Of a stretch of 64,000 nucleotides of DNA, positions 47,782 to 57,702 are shown in pieces. The stretch comes from Methanosarcina barkeri 3 (GTDB lineage: Archaea; Halobacteriota; Methanosarcinia; Methanosarcinales; Methanosarcinaceae). The stretch is taken from assembly GCF_000970305.1 (NCBI RefSeq), contig NZ_CP009517.1:3720001-3784000 (forward strand), read 5' to 3'. Position 1 is the stretch's first letter; each line of letters starts with the position of its first letter. The notes beneath the pieces were generated by a model. The model was not told the DNA's origin, made no database searches, and saw nothing but the letters and a program-made list of their open reading frames with translations. The position numbers were made by a program, and so were the translations under genes.

Positions 47782-48222
47782 ACGACTACTGGCGTACGAA
47801 ATCTTGACAATAGTATAGACTTAACCAATGTATGGCTCAGGGATATTCTGAGCCAGTTGAAATGGCAGAGCAAAGAAAGTGCATATCAGGCATTAAGAGG
47901 TACACTGCACGCAATCAGAGACCGGCTTCCGGTGGAGGAAGCGGTTGATCTTGCTTCACAGCTGCCCCTTATGATAAAAGGAGTGTATTATGACGGCTGG
48001 ACTCTCAGGGATAAACCCGAGAAGTTCAAAAAAGAGGAATTTGCAAGAAGGGTGCATGCGCAGTTTGAATTCGATGATAATGTAAACCCGGCCGAAGTTA
48101 TTCGAGCTGTCCTGCGGGTCATGTACAGGCACATGGGCGAAGGAGAAATTCGGGATGTAAAATTCAATATGCCAAAAGAAATTCAGGAATGGTTTCCAGA
48201 AGAAATCGCGCCGAAAGGATGA
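47782..48222 (+). CDS. DUF2267 protein; apparent ACG start
   Basis: 146 residues if counted from ACG 47782. The DUF2267 body WLRDILSQLKWQSKESAYQALRGTLHAIRDRLPVEEAVDLASQLP..YYDGW is clear. The first ATG/GTG/TTG in frame is TTG 47857, which would remove the first helix (LTNVWLRDILSQ) that the family possesses. AGGGGGAG at 47769-47776 lies five bases before the ACG, and an in-frame TAA at 47761 blocks anything longer. DUF2267 proteins are small helical proteins of unknown function. Confidence 0.72.
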   Translation, partial: TTTGVRNLDNSIDLTNVWLRDILSQLKWQSKESAYQALRGTLHAIRDRLPVEEAVDLASQLPLMIKGVYYDGWTLRDKPEKFKKEEFARRVHAQFEFDDNVNPAEVIRAVLRVMYRHMGEGEIRDVKFNMPKEIQEWFPEEIAPKG

Positions 48223-48786
48223 AAACGTAGAAATCCAAACTAAATTTTATTAAAATTTCAACTTTTTAGAGTTCTTCAACCTTATACCTGTTTAATGTTT
48301 CTCTTCTTTCGTCTAATGCTTGTAAAAATACCTTTTTTCAGACATATAAAACAGCCGTTAGATATTGTTTTCTCAAAATTGAAAGTATACGGCTTTTTAT
48401 GAGCCGCTATTGTCGCTTGTCCTCACAGTATCAGACCGTGCGTATCCATCTACTTTTAACACATTTGTTTAATATTTATTTTTAGAGTTTAGATACATTA
48501 ATATGATTAAAACTAGGAAATGATATTCCGATTAATGCGAAAAATTAATATATTAATATAAGGAAATACCCTGCTGGTGAAATAAAATACAGGGCTCTAT
48601 TAGACGGATAAGATAGGCCTTGAGGATAGTAATTATAAAAAATCGGTCTTAAAAAAGTTTCAATTATATCTATTATATCTTATTGTCCTTTCAACCTGTC
48701 TTACTAAAATAACAAAAACCATACGATCACGCATATCGCTGACCGCCTATTATTAAAGCCCGATGGAAAATGAAGGAGTCTATTGA
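48223..48786. promoter_or_regulatory. amt-glnK promoter region
   Basis: GGAA-ATGATA-TTCC at 48516-48529 fits the GGAA-N6-TTCC operator of the methanogen nitrogen repressor NrpR. ATTAATATATTAATATAAGG at about 48545-48564 follows as TATA region, leaving an mRNA leader of some 200 bases. The leader contains a possible hairpin near 48566-48600 (CCCTG..CAGGG). No gene is present. Confidence 0.7.
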
Positions 48787-50400
48787 ATGCGGAAAAAAAT
48801 AAACTGGTTATTTGTTAGTTTTTTTGTACTATTTAGTTTAGTCGCTGCTTTTCCGGCTGTAGTACTGGCAGACCAGCAGGCAGACCCTACAGGAGCTAAT
48901 ACCGATTATTCCAGCTATGTAACGTCAAGCACCGGAGGTGCACCTTCTTTAGCAGACGTGACCAGTGCTGTAGGACATAGCAGCGTAGCCATAAATATTA
49001 TGTGGACCTTGCTCGCAGGTTTTCTGGTAATGTTCATGCAGGCCGGGTTTGCAATGGTTGAAACTGGTTTCGTCCGTGTGAAGAATGTCGCACATACAAT
49101 GGCTATGAATTTCTTTGTGTATCCACTAGGTATGCTAGGATTCTTCCTCACGGGTTTTGCAATTATGTTCGGAGGTATTGGTCCACTGGCCACTTTGGGC
49201 GGCTATACAGGACTTAACCATGAGTTCTCGATTACTCTTTTAGGGCATCAGTTCGGGCTCTTCGGAATGACAGGATTTGGGCTAATAGGCACTTATGATG
49301 TAGGCGTATTCGCTTTATTCTTATTCCAGATGGTCTTCATGGATACGACCGCAACGATTCCTACCGGAGCGCTTGCAGAGCGCTGGAAGTTCCTGTCGTT
49401 CTGTTTCATGGGATTTGCTATTGGTGCCTTTATATATCCACTCTTCGGCAACTGGGTGTGGGGCGGAGGCTGGCTGTCACAGCTTGGAGTTAATTTCGGC
49501 CTGGGTCACGGCCACGTGGACTTTGCAGGCTCATCGGTAGTGCACATGACCGGAGGAGTTATCGGTCTCGTAGGTGCATGGTTAATCGGACCGCGCATAG
49601 GCAAGTATAACAAAGACGGTTCGATTAATGCAATACCCGGTCACAGTATTCCTATGGCCATAGTCGGCACCTTCATCCTGGCTTTCGGATGGTTCGGTTT
49701 CAATGCTGGCTCAACCATGGCAGGTGAGGATCTTAGACTAGCTGTTGTAGCCACAAACACTATGTTGGCTTCAGCTACCGGTGCTGTAGCGGCTACGGCA
49801 TGGATGTGGGCCGTCCGCACGAAAAAGCCGGATCCGGGTATGGCATGTAACGGTATGCTAGCAGGACTTGTAGCTATTACTGCACCCTGTGCGTTCGTCA
49901 ACCAGATCAGTGCCGCGGTCATTGGCCTTGTTTCGGGTGTTCTTGTAGTCGAATCAGTCTTCTTCGTTGAGAAAAAGTTGAAAATCGATGACCCTGTCGG
50001 TGCGGTCTCTGTACACATGGTCAACGGTGCATGGGGATGTCTCGCTCTGGGCCTGTTTGCGGATGGCAGTTATGGCGCTGGCTGGAATGGCGTGCCTGGA
50101 ACAGTTACCGGTTTGCTGTACGGCCAACCTCTACAGTTCATAGCAGAATTCATCGGTGTGGCTACCAACTTTATTGTAGTTGGCGGACTGGCATTTATCA
50201 TCTACAAGGTGATCAACATGATCACGCCAATGCGTGTGAGCACCGAGGTCGAGATAGGAGGTCTTGACGTACCCGAGGTGGGATGCCCTGGTTATGTTGG
50301 TGACATTCCTGAAACTGGAATGGATAAAAGCCCTGAACCGAGTCACATACGTGATCCGATAGTAGTGGCGGCTGAGACTAAAAAGGAGAGGGTCACATGA
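48787..50400 (+). CDS. amt: Ammonium transporter Amt
   Basis: 537 residues. A cleavable signal peptide (about 29 residues, ending VVLA) precedes eleven helices. Family landmarks are GFAMVETGFVRVKN, DTTATIPTGALAERWK, the DFAGSSVVHMTGGVIGL histidine, FGWFGFNAGS and SVHMVNGAWG, carrying the paired pore histidines. It imports ammonium under nitrogen limitation. AAGGAG precedes ATG 48787. The cytoplasmic tail after helix 11 is about 50 residues, the site where GlnK plugs the pore. The stop overlaps the glnK start. Confidence 0.95.
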   Translation: MRKKINWLFVSFFVLFSLVAAFPAVVLADQQADPTGANTDYSSYVTSSTGGAPSLADVTSAVGHSSVAINIMWTLLAGFLVMFMQAGFAMVETGFVRVKNVAHTMAMNFFVYPLGMLGFFLTGFAIMFGGIGPLATLGGYTGLNHEFSITLLGHQFGLFGMTGFGLIGTYDVGVFALFLFQMVFMDTTATIPTGALAERWKFLSFCFMGFAIGAFIYPLFGNWVWGGGWLSQLGVNFGLGHGHVDFAGSSVVHMTGGVIGLVGAWLIGPRIGKYNKDGSINAIPGHSIPMAIVGTFILAFGWFGFNAGSTMAGEDLRLAVVATNTMLASATGAVAATAWMWAVRTKKPDPGMACNGMLAGLVAITAPCAFVNQISAAVIGLVSGVLVVESVFFVEKKLKIDDPVGAVSVHMVNGAWGCLALGLFADGSYGAGWNGVPGTVTGLLYGQPLQFIAEFIGVATNFIVVGGLAFIIYKVINMITPMRVSTEVEIGGLDVPEVGCPGYVGDIPETGMDKSPEPSHIRDPIVVAAETKKERVT

Positions 50401-50735
50401 AGAAAATAGAAGCAGTTGTCCGGCCCACAAAACTTGAAGAAGTGAAAGCCTCGCTTGAAGATGCCGGTTTCAGCAGCCTCACTATTGTTGACGTAAAAGG
50501 ACGCGGACAGCAAAAAGGTGTTATCCAGCAATGGAGAGGGCAGGAGTATCGAGTTGACACTTTGCCGAAGTTAAAGGTCGAGCTAATTGTAAATGATGAA
50601 GATGCGGATAAGGCCATCGATATTATCGTTAGTTCCGCCAGGACCGGAAACATTGGAGATGGTAAAATCTTTGTCTTACCCGTAGAAAAGGTAGTTAGGA
50701 TAAGAACAGGTGAAAGAGATGGAAAGGCCGTTTAA
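50397..50735 (+). CDS. glnK: PII signal protein GlnK
   Basis: 112 residues. MKKIEAVVRPTKLEEVKASLEDAGFSSLTIVDVKGRGQQKG is the PII start; the T-loop (QQKGVIQQWRGQEYRVD) includes the tyrosine uridylylated in bacteria. The B-loop TGNIGDGKIFVLPVEKVVRIRTGE binds ATP/2-oxoglutarate. It blocks Amt when ammonium is ample. Co-transcribed with amt (ATGA overlap). Confidence 0.96.
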   Translation: MKKIEAVVRPTKLEEVKASLEDAGFSSLTIVDVKGRGQQKGVIQQWRGQEYRVDTLPKLKVELIVNDEDADKAIDIIVSSARTGNIGDGKIFVLPVEKVVRIRTGERDGKAV

Positions 50736-50742
50736 GGCCTTT
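50723..50742 (+). terminator. Hairpin overlapping the glnK stop
   Basis: AAAGGCC and GGCCTTT form a perfect 7-bp stem with a GTTTAA loop that contains part of the TAA stop codon. CTTATAAATTTCC follows. Confidence 0.6.
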
Positions 50743-50743
50743 C

Positions 50744-50852
50744 TTATAAATTTCCTGGTAAACAGAAGCTAATTATAAATTTCCTATACACAGAAGCTAA
50801 TTATAAATTTCCCATACACAGAAGCTATTTATAATTTCCCATACACAGGAAG
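50744..50852. repeat. 28-bp tandem repeat, four units, between convergent genes
   Basis: The unit TTATAAATTTCC followed by TATACACAGAAGCTAA repeats four times with small changes. It fills the gap between glnK and the convergent ATPase gene. Confidence 0.85.
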
Positions 50853-50881
50853 TTCAGTAAACCGATGTAATAAACAAATTC

Positions 50882-52819
50882 TCAGTCTTTGGGACTATAC
50901 GTAATTAGTCTCGCTGAGTTCATTATCACTGGAATTGATGAAAGTTCGTGCAGCAGCGCCCCTGTTACGGGTGTAAGTATGCCAGGTATAGTCAATATAA
51001 CTGCCATAGAGAGGACACTAAGCGAGAACACAACGTTTTGCCAGATAGTACTTATTGCCTTCTTGGACACGCTTATAAGGTATGGAATTTTTAAAAGGTC
51101 ATCAGATAATAGTCCAACTTCTGCTGTTTCTATTGCCACATCCGTTCCGGTAAGTCCCATAGCTATTCCTACATCAGCTGTGACAAGTGCCGGACCATCA
51201 TTAACACCATCACCTACGAAGATAATTTTATGACCTTCAGACTGTAGACGTTTCACAATTTTGACTTTTTCCTGGGGCATTACCTCGGCATATATATCAT
51301 TTATACCAAGAGTTTTAGCTGTCTGTTCCGCAACTACTTTGCTGTCACCTGTAACCATTATTGTCTTTATTCCAAGCCTATGAAGGCTCTCTATGGACTT
51401 TTTTGACTCAGGCCTGATTTTGTCCTCAAACATTAGTAGTCCGGCGATTTCGTTATCAATTCCCATTATGACTACGTTACGGCCCAGTTGAGATTGTTTT
51501 TTAATGCTTTCTTCAGCTTCATGAGAAATTGATAAATTAAGTTCAGATGCTTGTTTCAGACGGCCTATAAAGATATTTTTTCCTCTGGTTTTAATTTTTA
51601 TACCTGCTCCTGATATGGATTCAAATGATTCTGGATCCGGGATTAAGAACCCTTTCTCTTCAGCAGTTTTGACAACAGCTTTTCCAAGAGGGTGCTCGCT
51701 GAATTTCTCTGCGATAGCAGCCAATAACAATAAGTCTTCATCTTTATTGTTGTTCAATGCTATGATACCGGCAAGTTTTGGTTCACCATGAGTAAGTGTC
51801 CCGGTCTTATCGAAAATAACGGTATCTATCTTCGCCATAGACTCTATCGTAGCTCCTTTTTTAATAAGATTGCCTCTTAATGCCGCGTTACCAACCGAAG
51901 CAACAAGTGCTGTAGGTGTAGCGAGTACCATCACGCATGGACAAAACACTATTAGCATAGTAATTGCTCGTGTCAGGTCTCCACTCCACCACCATAGCAG
52001 GATGCCTAAGATAATTGCAGTAGGTGTGTAAAATTTAGCATGGTTATTCAAGAGCCTTTCTACGTTTGGTTTCTGAGTCTGGGCTTCCTCAATCAAACGA
52101 TGGATTTGCCCAAGGGTCGTTTCATTTCCGACTTTAGTTGCCAATATTTCCATTGCACCTACTTCATTAAGACTGCCTGCAAAAACATTGTCTCCTTCTT
52201 GTTTATCGACTGGCAAACTTTCTCCGGTAATAACAGCCTGATTTACTGAAGCAGTGCCCGAAACAACAGTGCCGTCAACAGCAACACGTTCTCCGGACTT
52301 AACCAGAATCGTGTCCCCTACTTTAACTTCCTCAAGAGGTACTACAATATCATGTCCGTCACGTCTGACTGTGACTCTATCAGGCAGTAATTTCGCCAGG
52401 GATTCGAGTGCCTTTCCTGCTCTCGCAGAGACAAACTCCTCCAGCATGCCTCCAAGAAGCAAAAGTACGGCTACGACTGCAGCAGCTGAATACTGTCCGA
52501 TTGCAATAGCAGCAATTGTTGCGATAGTAACCGGGATATCAGCAGTAAAGTCTCTTTCTTTAATTCCCTGGTAGGCAGACCACCATATAAACGATGATCC
52601 TACCAGTGCAGATAATAAATATAACCAGTTGCCTTCGCCTGAGTTATTTCCTTCTGACAGCATATTCTGCGGATACATAACTATCGCTATTATAAGCAAG
52701 ACCCCGCTTGCTACAGTAAATAACGTTCCAGGCTCAAGTAAAAAATCCTGATAACGAGTAGCTAGGATACGAATGCTGCTCCAAAAACCTGTAGTACGAC
52801 TGTAAGTGTTATCCGTCAT
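50882..52819 (-). CDS. P1B-type metal-transporting ATPase
   Basis: 645 residues. Actuator TGES (VITGESLPVD), phosphorylation site DKTGTLTHGE, the HP motif SEHPLGKAV and hinge GDGVNDGPALVTADVGIAMG are intact. CPC in IVFCPCVMVLATP marks a P1B heavy-metal pump. The last helix has HELSSIPVIMNSARL rather than the MSS of copper pumps, so the metal is not settled. No N-terminal metal-binding (HMA) domain is present. No metal regulator lies nearby. Confidence 0.9.
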   Translation of the reverse strand: MTDNTYSRTTGFWSSIRILATRYQDFLLEPGTLFTVASGVLLIIAIVMYPQNMLSEGNNSGEGNWLYLLSALVGSSFIWWSAYQGIKERDFTADIPVTIATIAAIAIGQYSAAAVVAVLLLLGGMLEEFVSARAGKALESLAKLLPDRVTVRRDGHDIVVPLEEVKVGDTILVKSGERVAVDGTVVSGTASVNQAVITGESLPVDKQEGDNVFAGSLNEVGAMEILATKVGNETTLGQIHRLIEEAQTQKPNVERLLNNHAKFYTPTAIILGILLWWWSGDLTRAITMLIVFCPCVMVLATPTALVASVGNAALRGNLIKKGATIESMAKIDTVIFDKTGTLTHGEPKLAGIIALNNNKDEDLLLLAAIAEKFSEHPLGKAVVKTAEEKGFLIPDPESFESISGAGIKIKTRGKNIFIGRLKQASELNLSISHEAEESIKKQSQLGRNVVIMGIDNEIAGLLMFEDKIRPESKKSIESLHRLGIKTIMVTGDSKVVAEQTAKTLGINDIYAEVMPQEKVKIVKRLQSEGHKIIFVGDGVNDGPALVTADVGIAMGLTGTDVAIETAEVGLLSDDLLKIPYLISVSKKAISTIWQNVVFSLSVLSMAVILTIPGILTPVTGALLHELSSIPVIMNSARLITYSPKD

Positions 52820-53300
52820 ATTATCTACCCAAATAAAATAAAATTTTAGATGCTAAAATCTATAAAGGTTAATAACATAAAACTATTGCTATTTATTACG
52901 AAATAATAAAATTAGGTTTAATTGTAAGAAACAAAAGTTGTGCTGATGAAAATATCTCTAAAGCAGCTAAAGGAACTCGACTGAAACAACAACTTTAGCT
53001 CCAGGGCAAATAACACGTACCAAAATTAAAAATAAAAATCTAAAACCAACCAGCTAAATTTACATTACAATACTAATTTATTATATTAAGTATTATATAA
53101 ATTTACTATATTAATTACTATATAAATTTATTATATTAATTTACTACAACTGTATTATGCCCGGATCTATCAAAACTTTCTCCCGCTGTTCCTTTTCAAA
53201 AGGATTATATCATATAAATCCTAACTATGTTAAACTCTTCATTATTACAAATCCGAATGATTGTGTTAAACCTGAACAGATAAAGATTGAGGTTTTAAAA
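52820..53300. other. Divergent promoter region with AT-rich repeats
   Basis: At about 53076-53145 the unit AATTTATTATATTAAKTACTATATA repeats about two and a half times and supplies several TATA-like boxes for the cfb genes. An open frame from 53157 leads into cfbA, but its first 48 codons look non-coding. Confidence 0.5.
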
Positions 53301-53693
53301 ATGACAGAAAAACTCGGAATTCTGGCTATAGGCCATGGGAGCAAGCTGCCTTACAATAAGGAAGTAGTCACTCAGATCGCAGATTATATCGCACGGAAAC
53401 ACTCGGATGTCGTTGTCAGAGCCGGCTTTATGGAAAACAGTGAGCCAACTCTTGAAGAAGCAATTGAAGGCTTTTCAGGCACCGGCGTGACAAAAGTTGC
53501 AGCAGTACCGGTTTTCCTGGCGTCTGGAGTTCATATTACAAAAGACATTCCGAAACTCCTGGGTCTGGATGAAAATGGCTGCGGTACAATGGAAATTGAC
53601 GGAAAAGCCATACCTCTGTGCTATGCAGATCCTCTCGGGGCCGATGAGCTTATCGCTGACCTTGTATTCAAGAGGGTTCAGGAAGCCCTTTAA
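53301..53693 (+). CDS. cfbA: Sirohydrochlorin nickelochelatase CfbA
   Basis: 130 residues, the size of the short archaeal CbiX-type chelatases. The two metal-handling histidines are in [12 protein letters not shown] and [13 protein letters not shown] 53301 was chosen over the longer frame since [10 protein letters not shown] then sits at the N-terminus as in the family. It inserts Ni(2+) into sirohydrochlorin, the first step from sirohydrochlorin to F430. The other four pathway genes follow on the same strand. Confidence 0.92.
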   Translation: MTEKLGILAIGHGSKLPYNKEVVTQIADYIARKHSDVVVRAGFMENSEPTLEEAIEGFSGTGVTKVAAVPVFLASGVHITKDIPKLLGLDENGCGTMEIDGKAIPLCYADPLGADELIADLVFKRVQEAL

Positions 53694-53719
53694 ATTCATA
53701 CAAGAGGTCCGGTTTTATC

Positions 53720-55306
53720 ATGGACCTGTATCGGAAGAAGGTCGCCGTGCTCGACCTGACCCACGGCGGCATTCCTATAGCAAAAAGCCTTGCAGCCGCG
53801 GGAAATGAAGTAAGCGGAATCGATGTATACGGAACAGTCAAGCCTGAAATACTGCTTGAACTGGAGGAGAAGTATGGGATACACTGCTCAAAAACTCCTC
53901 TTCCGGTCTCCGAATTTGATCTCCTGGTCGCACCTGTGCACCTTGATCCTGCCTACACGATGCTTACAGAAGCCAGGGAACAGGGAAAAGATATCTTTTC
54001 GCACCATGAAATCGCCGGAGAAATTCTAAAAGGCGATTCAAGGCTTTCAGGCATAAAAACGGTGGAGGTCACCGGCGTAAAAGCAAAAACAAGTACTGCA
54101 TCCCTCCTGGCCCATATGCTCTCCAGGAAGTTCGAAGTAGTACTGCATACTTCACGAGGGCTCGAATATTGGAAAGAGGGTTCTGCTTCTCTGATTTATA
54201 AGGGCCTGAGCATAACTCCAGGAAGTATTCTGGTTGCAGTTGAAAAAGCTTTTGAGGCCGGAATCAGGCCTAATTTTTTTATATTCGAAATCTCGATAGG
54301 AGGCACAGGTACTGCTGATCTGGGGATTCTTACAACCCTTACCCCGGACTACGGGATTGCGAATAATACAGCCCTTGCAAGCGAAGCAAAGCTCCAGCTT
54401 GTAAAGCACGCAAAACCAGGAAGTACCCTTCTAATAAATGCAGGAGCCAAAAAAGCCCTTCAAGCTGCAAAAAAGGATAACATAAAAGTTATAACCTTCA
54501 AAGACCCATTCGGTAACCAGCTTTCCGAAATTCCAGGCCAAATAGTTGACTTTGTGCTGGAAACCGGACCCGGGACTTCAGCCCTATCAGTTCCCTCAGA
54601 GTTTGTAATATCTTCAGGCTTACCAGGGCCAGATAGACTATCAGGGTCAACCGATCTATCAGGGCCAATTGATCTATCGAGCTCAGCCAACCTATCAGGT
54701 TTATTGATGCAAACCAACTCAACCGAGCTCCAGGCTTCGCCTACAGCTTCAGGTTCTTGTATTCGCTTTTTGCATAGGGGAAAGGAAATTTTATCAGCAT
54801 CCCTGCGTCCAGGATATAATGTGTCGGCTTACAGGACTGCTTTTGTCGCAGCATCGGCAGCCGCCCTCGAATTTGGAATCGAACCTGAGGCTGTGATAGC
54901 GGTAATTGAAGGATTCGGAGGACTTTCAGGCAGGATGCAGGAAAAGGAAATGAACGGCATTTCCCTGATAGATAATTCCAATTCCGGCATGGATATCATC
55001 TCGGCCGAAAAAGCCCTTGATTACGCTCTTCTTAAGAAAAAGGATGAAAAAAAGGAGAATATTATTCTTGTGCTGGGCGAAGAAGCCTCTCAGGTATGTG
55101 AAGGGCTGCCTCCTGAACTCGTGCAGGGCTTTGTGAATAAATTCGGTACAAAGTGCAAACAGGTTATCCTGGTAGGAGAAAGGATGAAAGCAGTCAATGG
55201 GAAAAACATTTCATATGCACGGAGTCTTCCAGAAGGGCTTTCAAAAGCCTTGAAATTTGCAGGAGGCGAAGATATAATACTTTCTTCGGTAAAATGCTTC
55301 CGTTAA
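53720..55306 (+). CDS. cfbE: Mur-ligase-like F430 biosynthesis enzyme CfbE
   Basis: 528 residues. The N-terminal domain ([31 protein letters not shown]) is Rossmann-like, followed by the ATP loop [18 protein letters not shown] and the Mur central and C-terminal domains ([19 protein letters not shown]). CfbE closes the six-membered carbocyclic ring of F430 with ATP. Residues of about 296-336 form an unusual Ser/Leu/Gly/Pro/Asp repeat ([15 protein letters not shown]) that looks like an expanded insertion. It starts 26 bases after cfbA. Confidence 0.9.
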   Translation: MDLYRKKVAVLDLTHGGIPIAKSLAAAGNEVSGIDVYGTVKPEILLELEEKYGIHCSKTPLPVSEFDLLVAPVHLDPAYTMLTEAREQGKDIFSHHEIAGEILKGDSRLSGIKTVEVTGVKAKTSTASLLAHMLSRKFEVVLHTSRGLEYWKEGSASLIYKGLSITPGSILVAVEKAFEAGIRPNFFIFEISIGGTGTADLGILTTLTPDYGIANNTALASEAKLQLVKHAKPGSTLLINAGAKKALQAAKKDNIKVITFKDPFGNQLSEIPGQIVDFVLETGPGTSALSVPSEFVISSGLPGPDRLSGSTDLSGPIDLSSSANLSGLLMQTNSTELQASPTASGSCIRFLHRGKEILSASLRPGYNVSAYRTAFVAASAAALEFGIEPEAVIAVIEGFGGLSGRMQEKEMNGISLIDNSNSGMDIISAEKALDYALLKKKDEKKENIILVLGEEASQVCEGLPPELVQGFVNKFGTKCKQVILVGERMKAVNGKNISYARSLPEGLSKALKFAGGEDIILSSVKCFR

Positions 55307-55708
55307 GGATTTCTTTTATACGCGGTCTTTTCACTGAAGAATTGTTGAAGAATTACCGGAGAGTAAGGGAATTACCATAGAAGTTCTACCTGAAATAAAA
55401 GTCGTCTGAAAGAAAAATCGTCCGAAAGAAAAATCGTCTGAAAGAAAAATCTCGGATACGATTTTATTAACTCAAACAGACTAAACTCAGGCTTCAGTCC
55501 TTTCGCCGAAATTTTTATGATAGAGTTTTATACAGGCTCTTCCAATCTGTATTCGTTTCCATTACTCGCTTTAATTTCAACTAATCGTGTTTCCCAATCC
55601 TATTGCGATACAGGTGGTAGTTCATATCCTGAGGACACGGGAACTTTCAGGGAAATACATTCTACCATTCTTATCAATATCCCTATTATCCAAATAAGAG
55701 GATTTGTC
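55307..55708. other. Gap between cfbE and cfbD
   Basis: Holds a 16-bp repeat (CGTCTGAAAGAAAAAT and variants, three to four units at about 55402-55450). TTTTTATGATAGAGTTTTATAC near 55513 may provide a new promoter. An open frame starting 55517 joins cfbD but reads as non-coding. Confidence 0.5.
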
Positions 55709-56821
55709 ATGGCTGAAAAAGAGATTTCAATCATTCATCCCCGCCCAAGCTCCATTGTTGCGGCTCTTTATACTCTGAGAGATTTAAATGTTGATGTCGC
55801 TATCTTGCATGGGCCTCCCGGATGTTCCTTTAAACATGCAAGGCTGCTCGAAGAAGACGGTATACATGTGGTTACCACAGGCCTCGATGAAAACGGTTTC
55901 GTTTTCGGAGGGCATGACAGGCTTGTACAACTTATCAACAAGTCGGTTGAGCTTTTTAACCCTAAAGTTATCGGTGTTGTAGGAACCTGCGCCAGTATGA
56001 TTATAGGAGAGGAGATGCATGACGCCGTGCTAGAGGCAAATCCTGATGTTCCTGTAATCGAGGTTGAGGTGCACGCAGGCTATCATAATAACACAAAAGG
56101 AGTACTCTTTGCTCTGGAATCCGCACTCGATGCAGGGATTATTGATCATGCAGAGTTCGAGCGTCAGAAATACCTTCTTGAAAAAGCTACGGAAGTGGAA
56201 AAAAAGTTCGGAGCTGCAAGCAAAGAATATCTTGCCCCTTCACGTGGGGATGTAAAATACAAAGCCGCACAGCATGTAATTCAACTCCTCAAGGAAGGCA
56301 AAAAGGGTCTTGTCATCATGAATGCCAAAAAAGAAACCGGCTACATGTTTGCAGACATTACCCTTGCAGTCAATGAAGTTGCAGCAGCTCTCGGAAAAAA
56401 AGAAAACCTTATCAATATGGCAAATATCGACACAGAACTCGGACTTCCCAGAGTAAGGCAGCATGCCGAGTATATAATGAGAGACTTAAAAGCACATGGA
56501 GTTGAGGTGCATGAGATTATTGGCGGCATGGACGAGTACCCGATTGCAGGCGAAAAGGTCAGCGAATTAATAAAAGAAAAATACAGTGACTTTGATTTTG
56601 CAGTCATTACGGGTGTCCCGCACGCAATCCCTATGGAGCACATAAAGGACATGGAGCTCATTTCAGTCACTAACGGCCCGAGACAGGTTCTCCCCTTAAA
56701 AGAGATGGGTCATAAGTATGTGCTGGTAGAAATTGACCTTCACCCGAAAACGCTTGGAGTCAGTGAGATTGTAGAATCCGAGTTTGGAGCTACCTTAAGG
56801 GAAGTTGCAAAGGAAGACTGA
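55709..56821 (+). CDS. cfbD: F430 reductive cyclase subunit CfbD (NifD-like)
   Basis: 370 residues from ATG 55709 ([15 protein letters not shown]), preceded by [44 protein letters not shown] and [12 protein letters not shown] carry the cysteines that hold the iron-sulfur cluster between subunits. With CfbC it reduces Ni-sirohydrochlorin a,c-diamide and cyclises it, like a simplified nitrogenase. Upstream in-frame codons look non-coding. cfbC follows 37 bases later. Confidence 0.94.
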   Translation: MAEKEISIIHPRPSSIVAALYTLRDLNVDVAILHGPPGCSFKHARLLEEDGIHVVTTGLDENGFVFGGHDRLVQLINKSVELFNPKVIGVVGTCASMIIGEEMHDAVLEANPDVPVIEVEVHAGYHNNTKGVLFALESALDAGIIDHAEFERQKYLLEKATEVEKKFGAASKEYLAPSRGDVKYKAAQHVIQLLKEGKKGLVIMNAKKETGYMFADITLAVNEVAAALGKKENLINMANIDTELGLPRVRQHAEYIMRDLKAHGVEVHEIIGGMDEYPIAGEKVSELIKEKYSDFDFAVITGVPHAIPMEHIKDMELISVTNGPRQVLPLKEMGHKYVLVEIDLHPKTLGVSEIVESEFGATLREVAKED

Positions 56822-56858
56822 GAAGGAAGAGCCGGGATAAAATCAGGAGGAAGATCCT

Positions 56859-57656
56859 TTGAAAAACCAGAAGATCATAGCGATCTACGGAAAAGGCGGC
56901 ATAGGTAAATCGAGTACGGCTTCAAATGTTGCCGCCGCCTGCGCCGAGGCAGGAAAGAAAGTCATGATTATAGGCTGCGATCCTAAAAGCGACTCATCAA
57001 TCACCCTGCTTGGAGGCAAGAGAATTCCAACAATTCTCGACCTCCTGCGTGCGGGTGTGGACGTAAAGAAAGAAGATGTGGTCTTTGAAGGGTATGCAGG
57101 CGTCAAATGCGTGGAAGCAGGCGGTCCCGAACCGGGTATAGGATGTGCGGGGCGAGGAATTATTGTTGCCATCCAGAAACTGAAAAGCATTTCAGGAGAT
57201 CTCTTAAAAGAGCAGGATTTGATCATTTACGATGTGCCCGGAGACATCGTCTGCGGAGGGTTTGTTGCTCCTGTCAGGAAAGGGTTCGTAAATGAAGCTT
57301 ATGTCCTGACTTCAGGAGAGTACATGCCCCTTTATGCAGCAAACAATATCTGCAAAGGCTTATCGAAGATAGGAATGCCGCTTAGCGGGGTAATTTGCAA
57401 TTCAAGAAATGTGAGCAGGGAAGAGGAGATCGTTTCGAAATTTTCGGAGGAGATAGGCAACCAGCTTATGGCTTTTATCCCGAAGAGGCAGGCAGTTCAG
57501 GACTGTGAAAGGGAAGGTTACTCTGTAATGGAAAAAGCACCCGAATCTGATATTGCAGAAATCTACCGCAAGCTTGGGAAAGCGATCCTTGAAAACGAAA
57601 AAAGAGTTACGGCCGATTCCCTAAGTGATGAGCGGTTGAGGGAATTGACAAAATAA
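56859..57656 (+). CDS. cfbC: F430 reductive cyclase ATPase CfbC (NifH-like)
   Basis: 265 residues from TTG 56859, with GGAGGAAG as ribosome site. [18 protein letters not shown] is the NifH P-loop, CDPKSDSS follows, and the cluster cysteines lie in GIGCAGRGI and [11 protein letters not shown]. It delivers electrons to CfbD at the cost of ATP. True nifH genes are longer and lie with nifD/nifK; the setting here excludes nitrogenase. Confidence 0.95.
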   Translation: MKNQKIIAIYGKGGIGKSSTASNVAAACAEAGKKVMIIGCDPKSDSSITLLGGKRIPTILDLLRAGVDVKKEDVVFEGYAGVKCVEAGGPEPGIGCAGRGIIVAIQKLKSISGDLLKEQDLIIYDVPGDIVCGGFVAPVRKGFVNEAYVLTSGEYMPLYAANNICKGLSKIGMPLSGVICNSRNVSREEEIVSKFSEEIGNQLMAFIPKRQAVQDCEREGYSVMEKAPESDIAEIYRKLGKAILENEKRVTADSLSDERLRELTK

Positions 57657-57702
57657 GTTAGAGTAGCAATAGTTAACTAAACACATCAGGGGTATCGAAA
57701 AA

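Noticed and set aside
56859-57656. NifH of a nitrogenase
   Set aside because: No nifD/nifK or nifI nearby; the neighbours are the F430 genes, so the NifH-like protein is CfbC.
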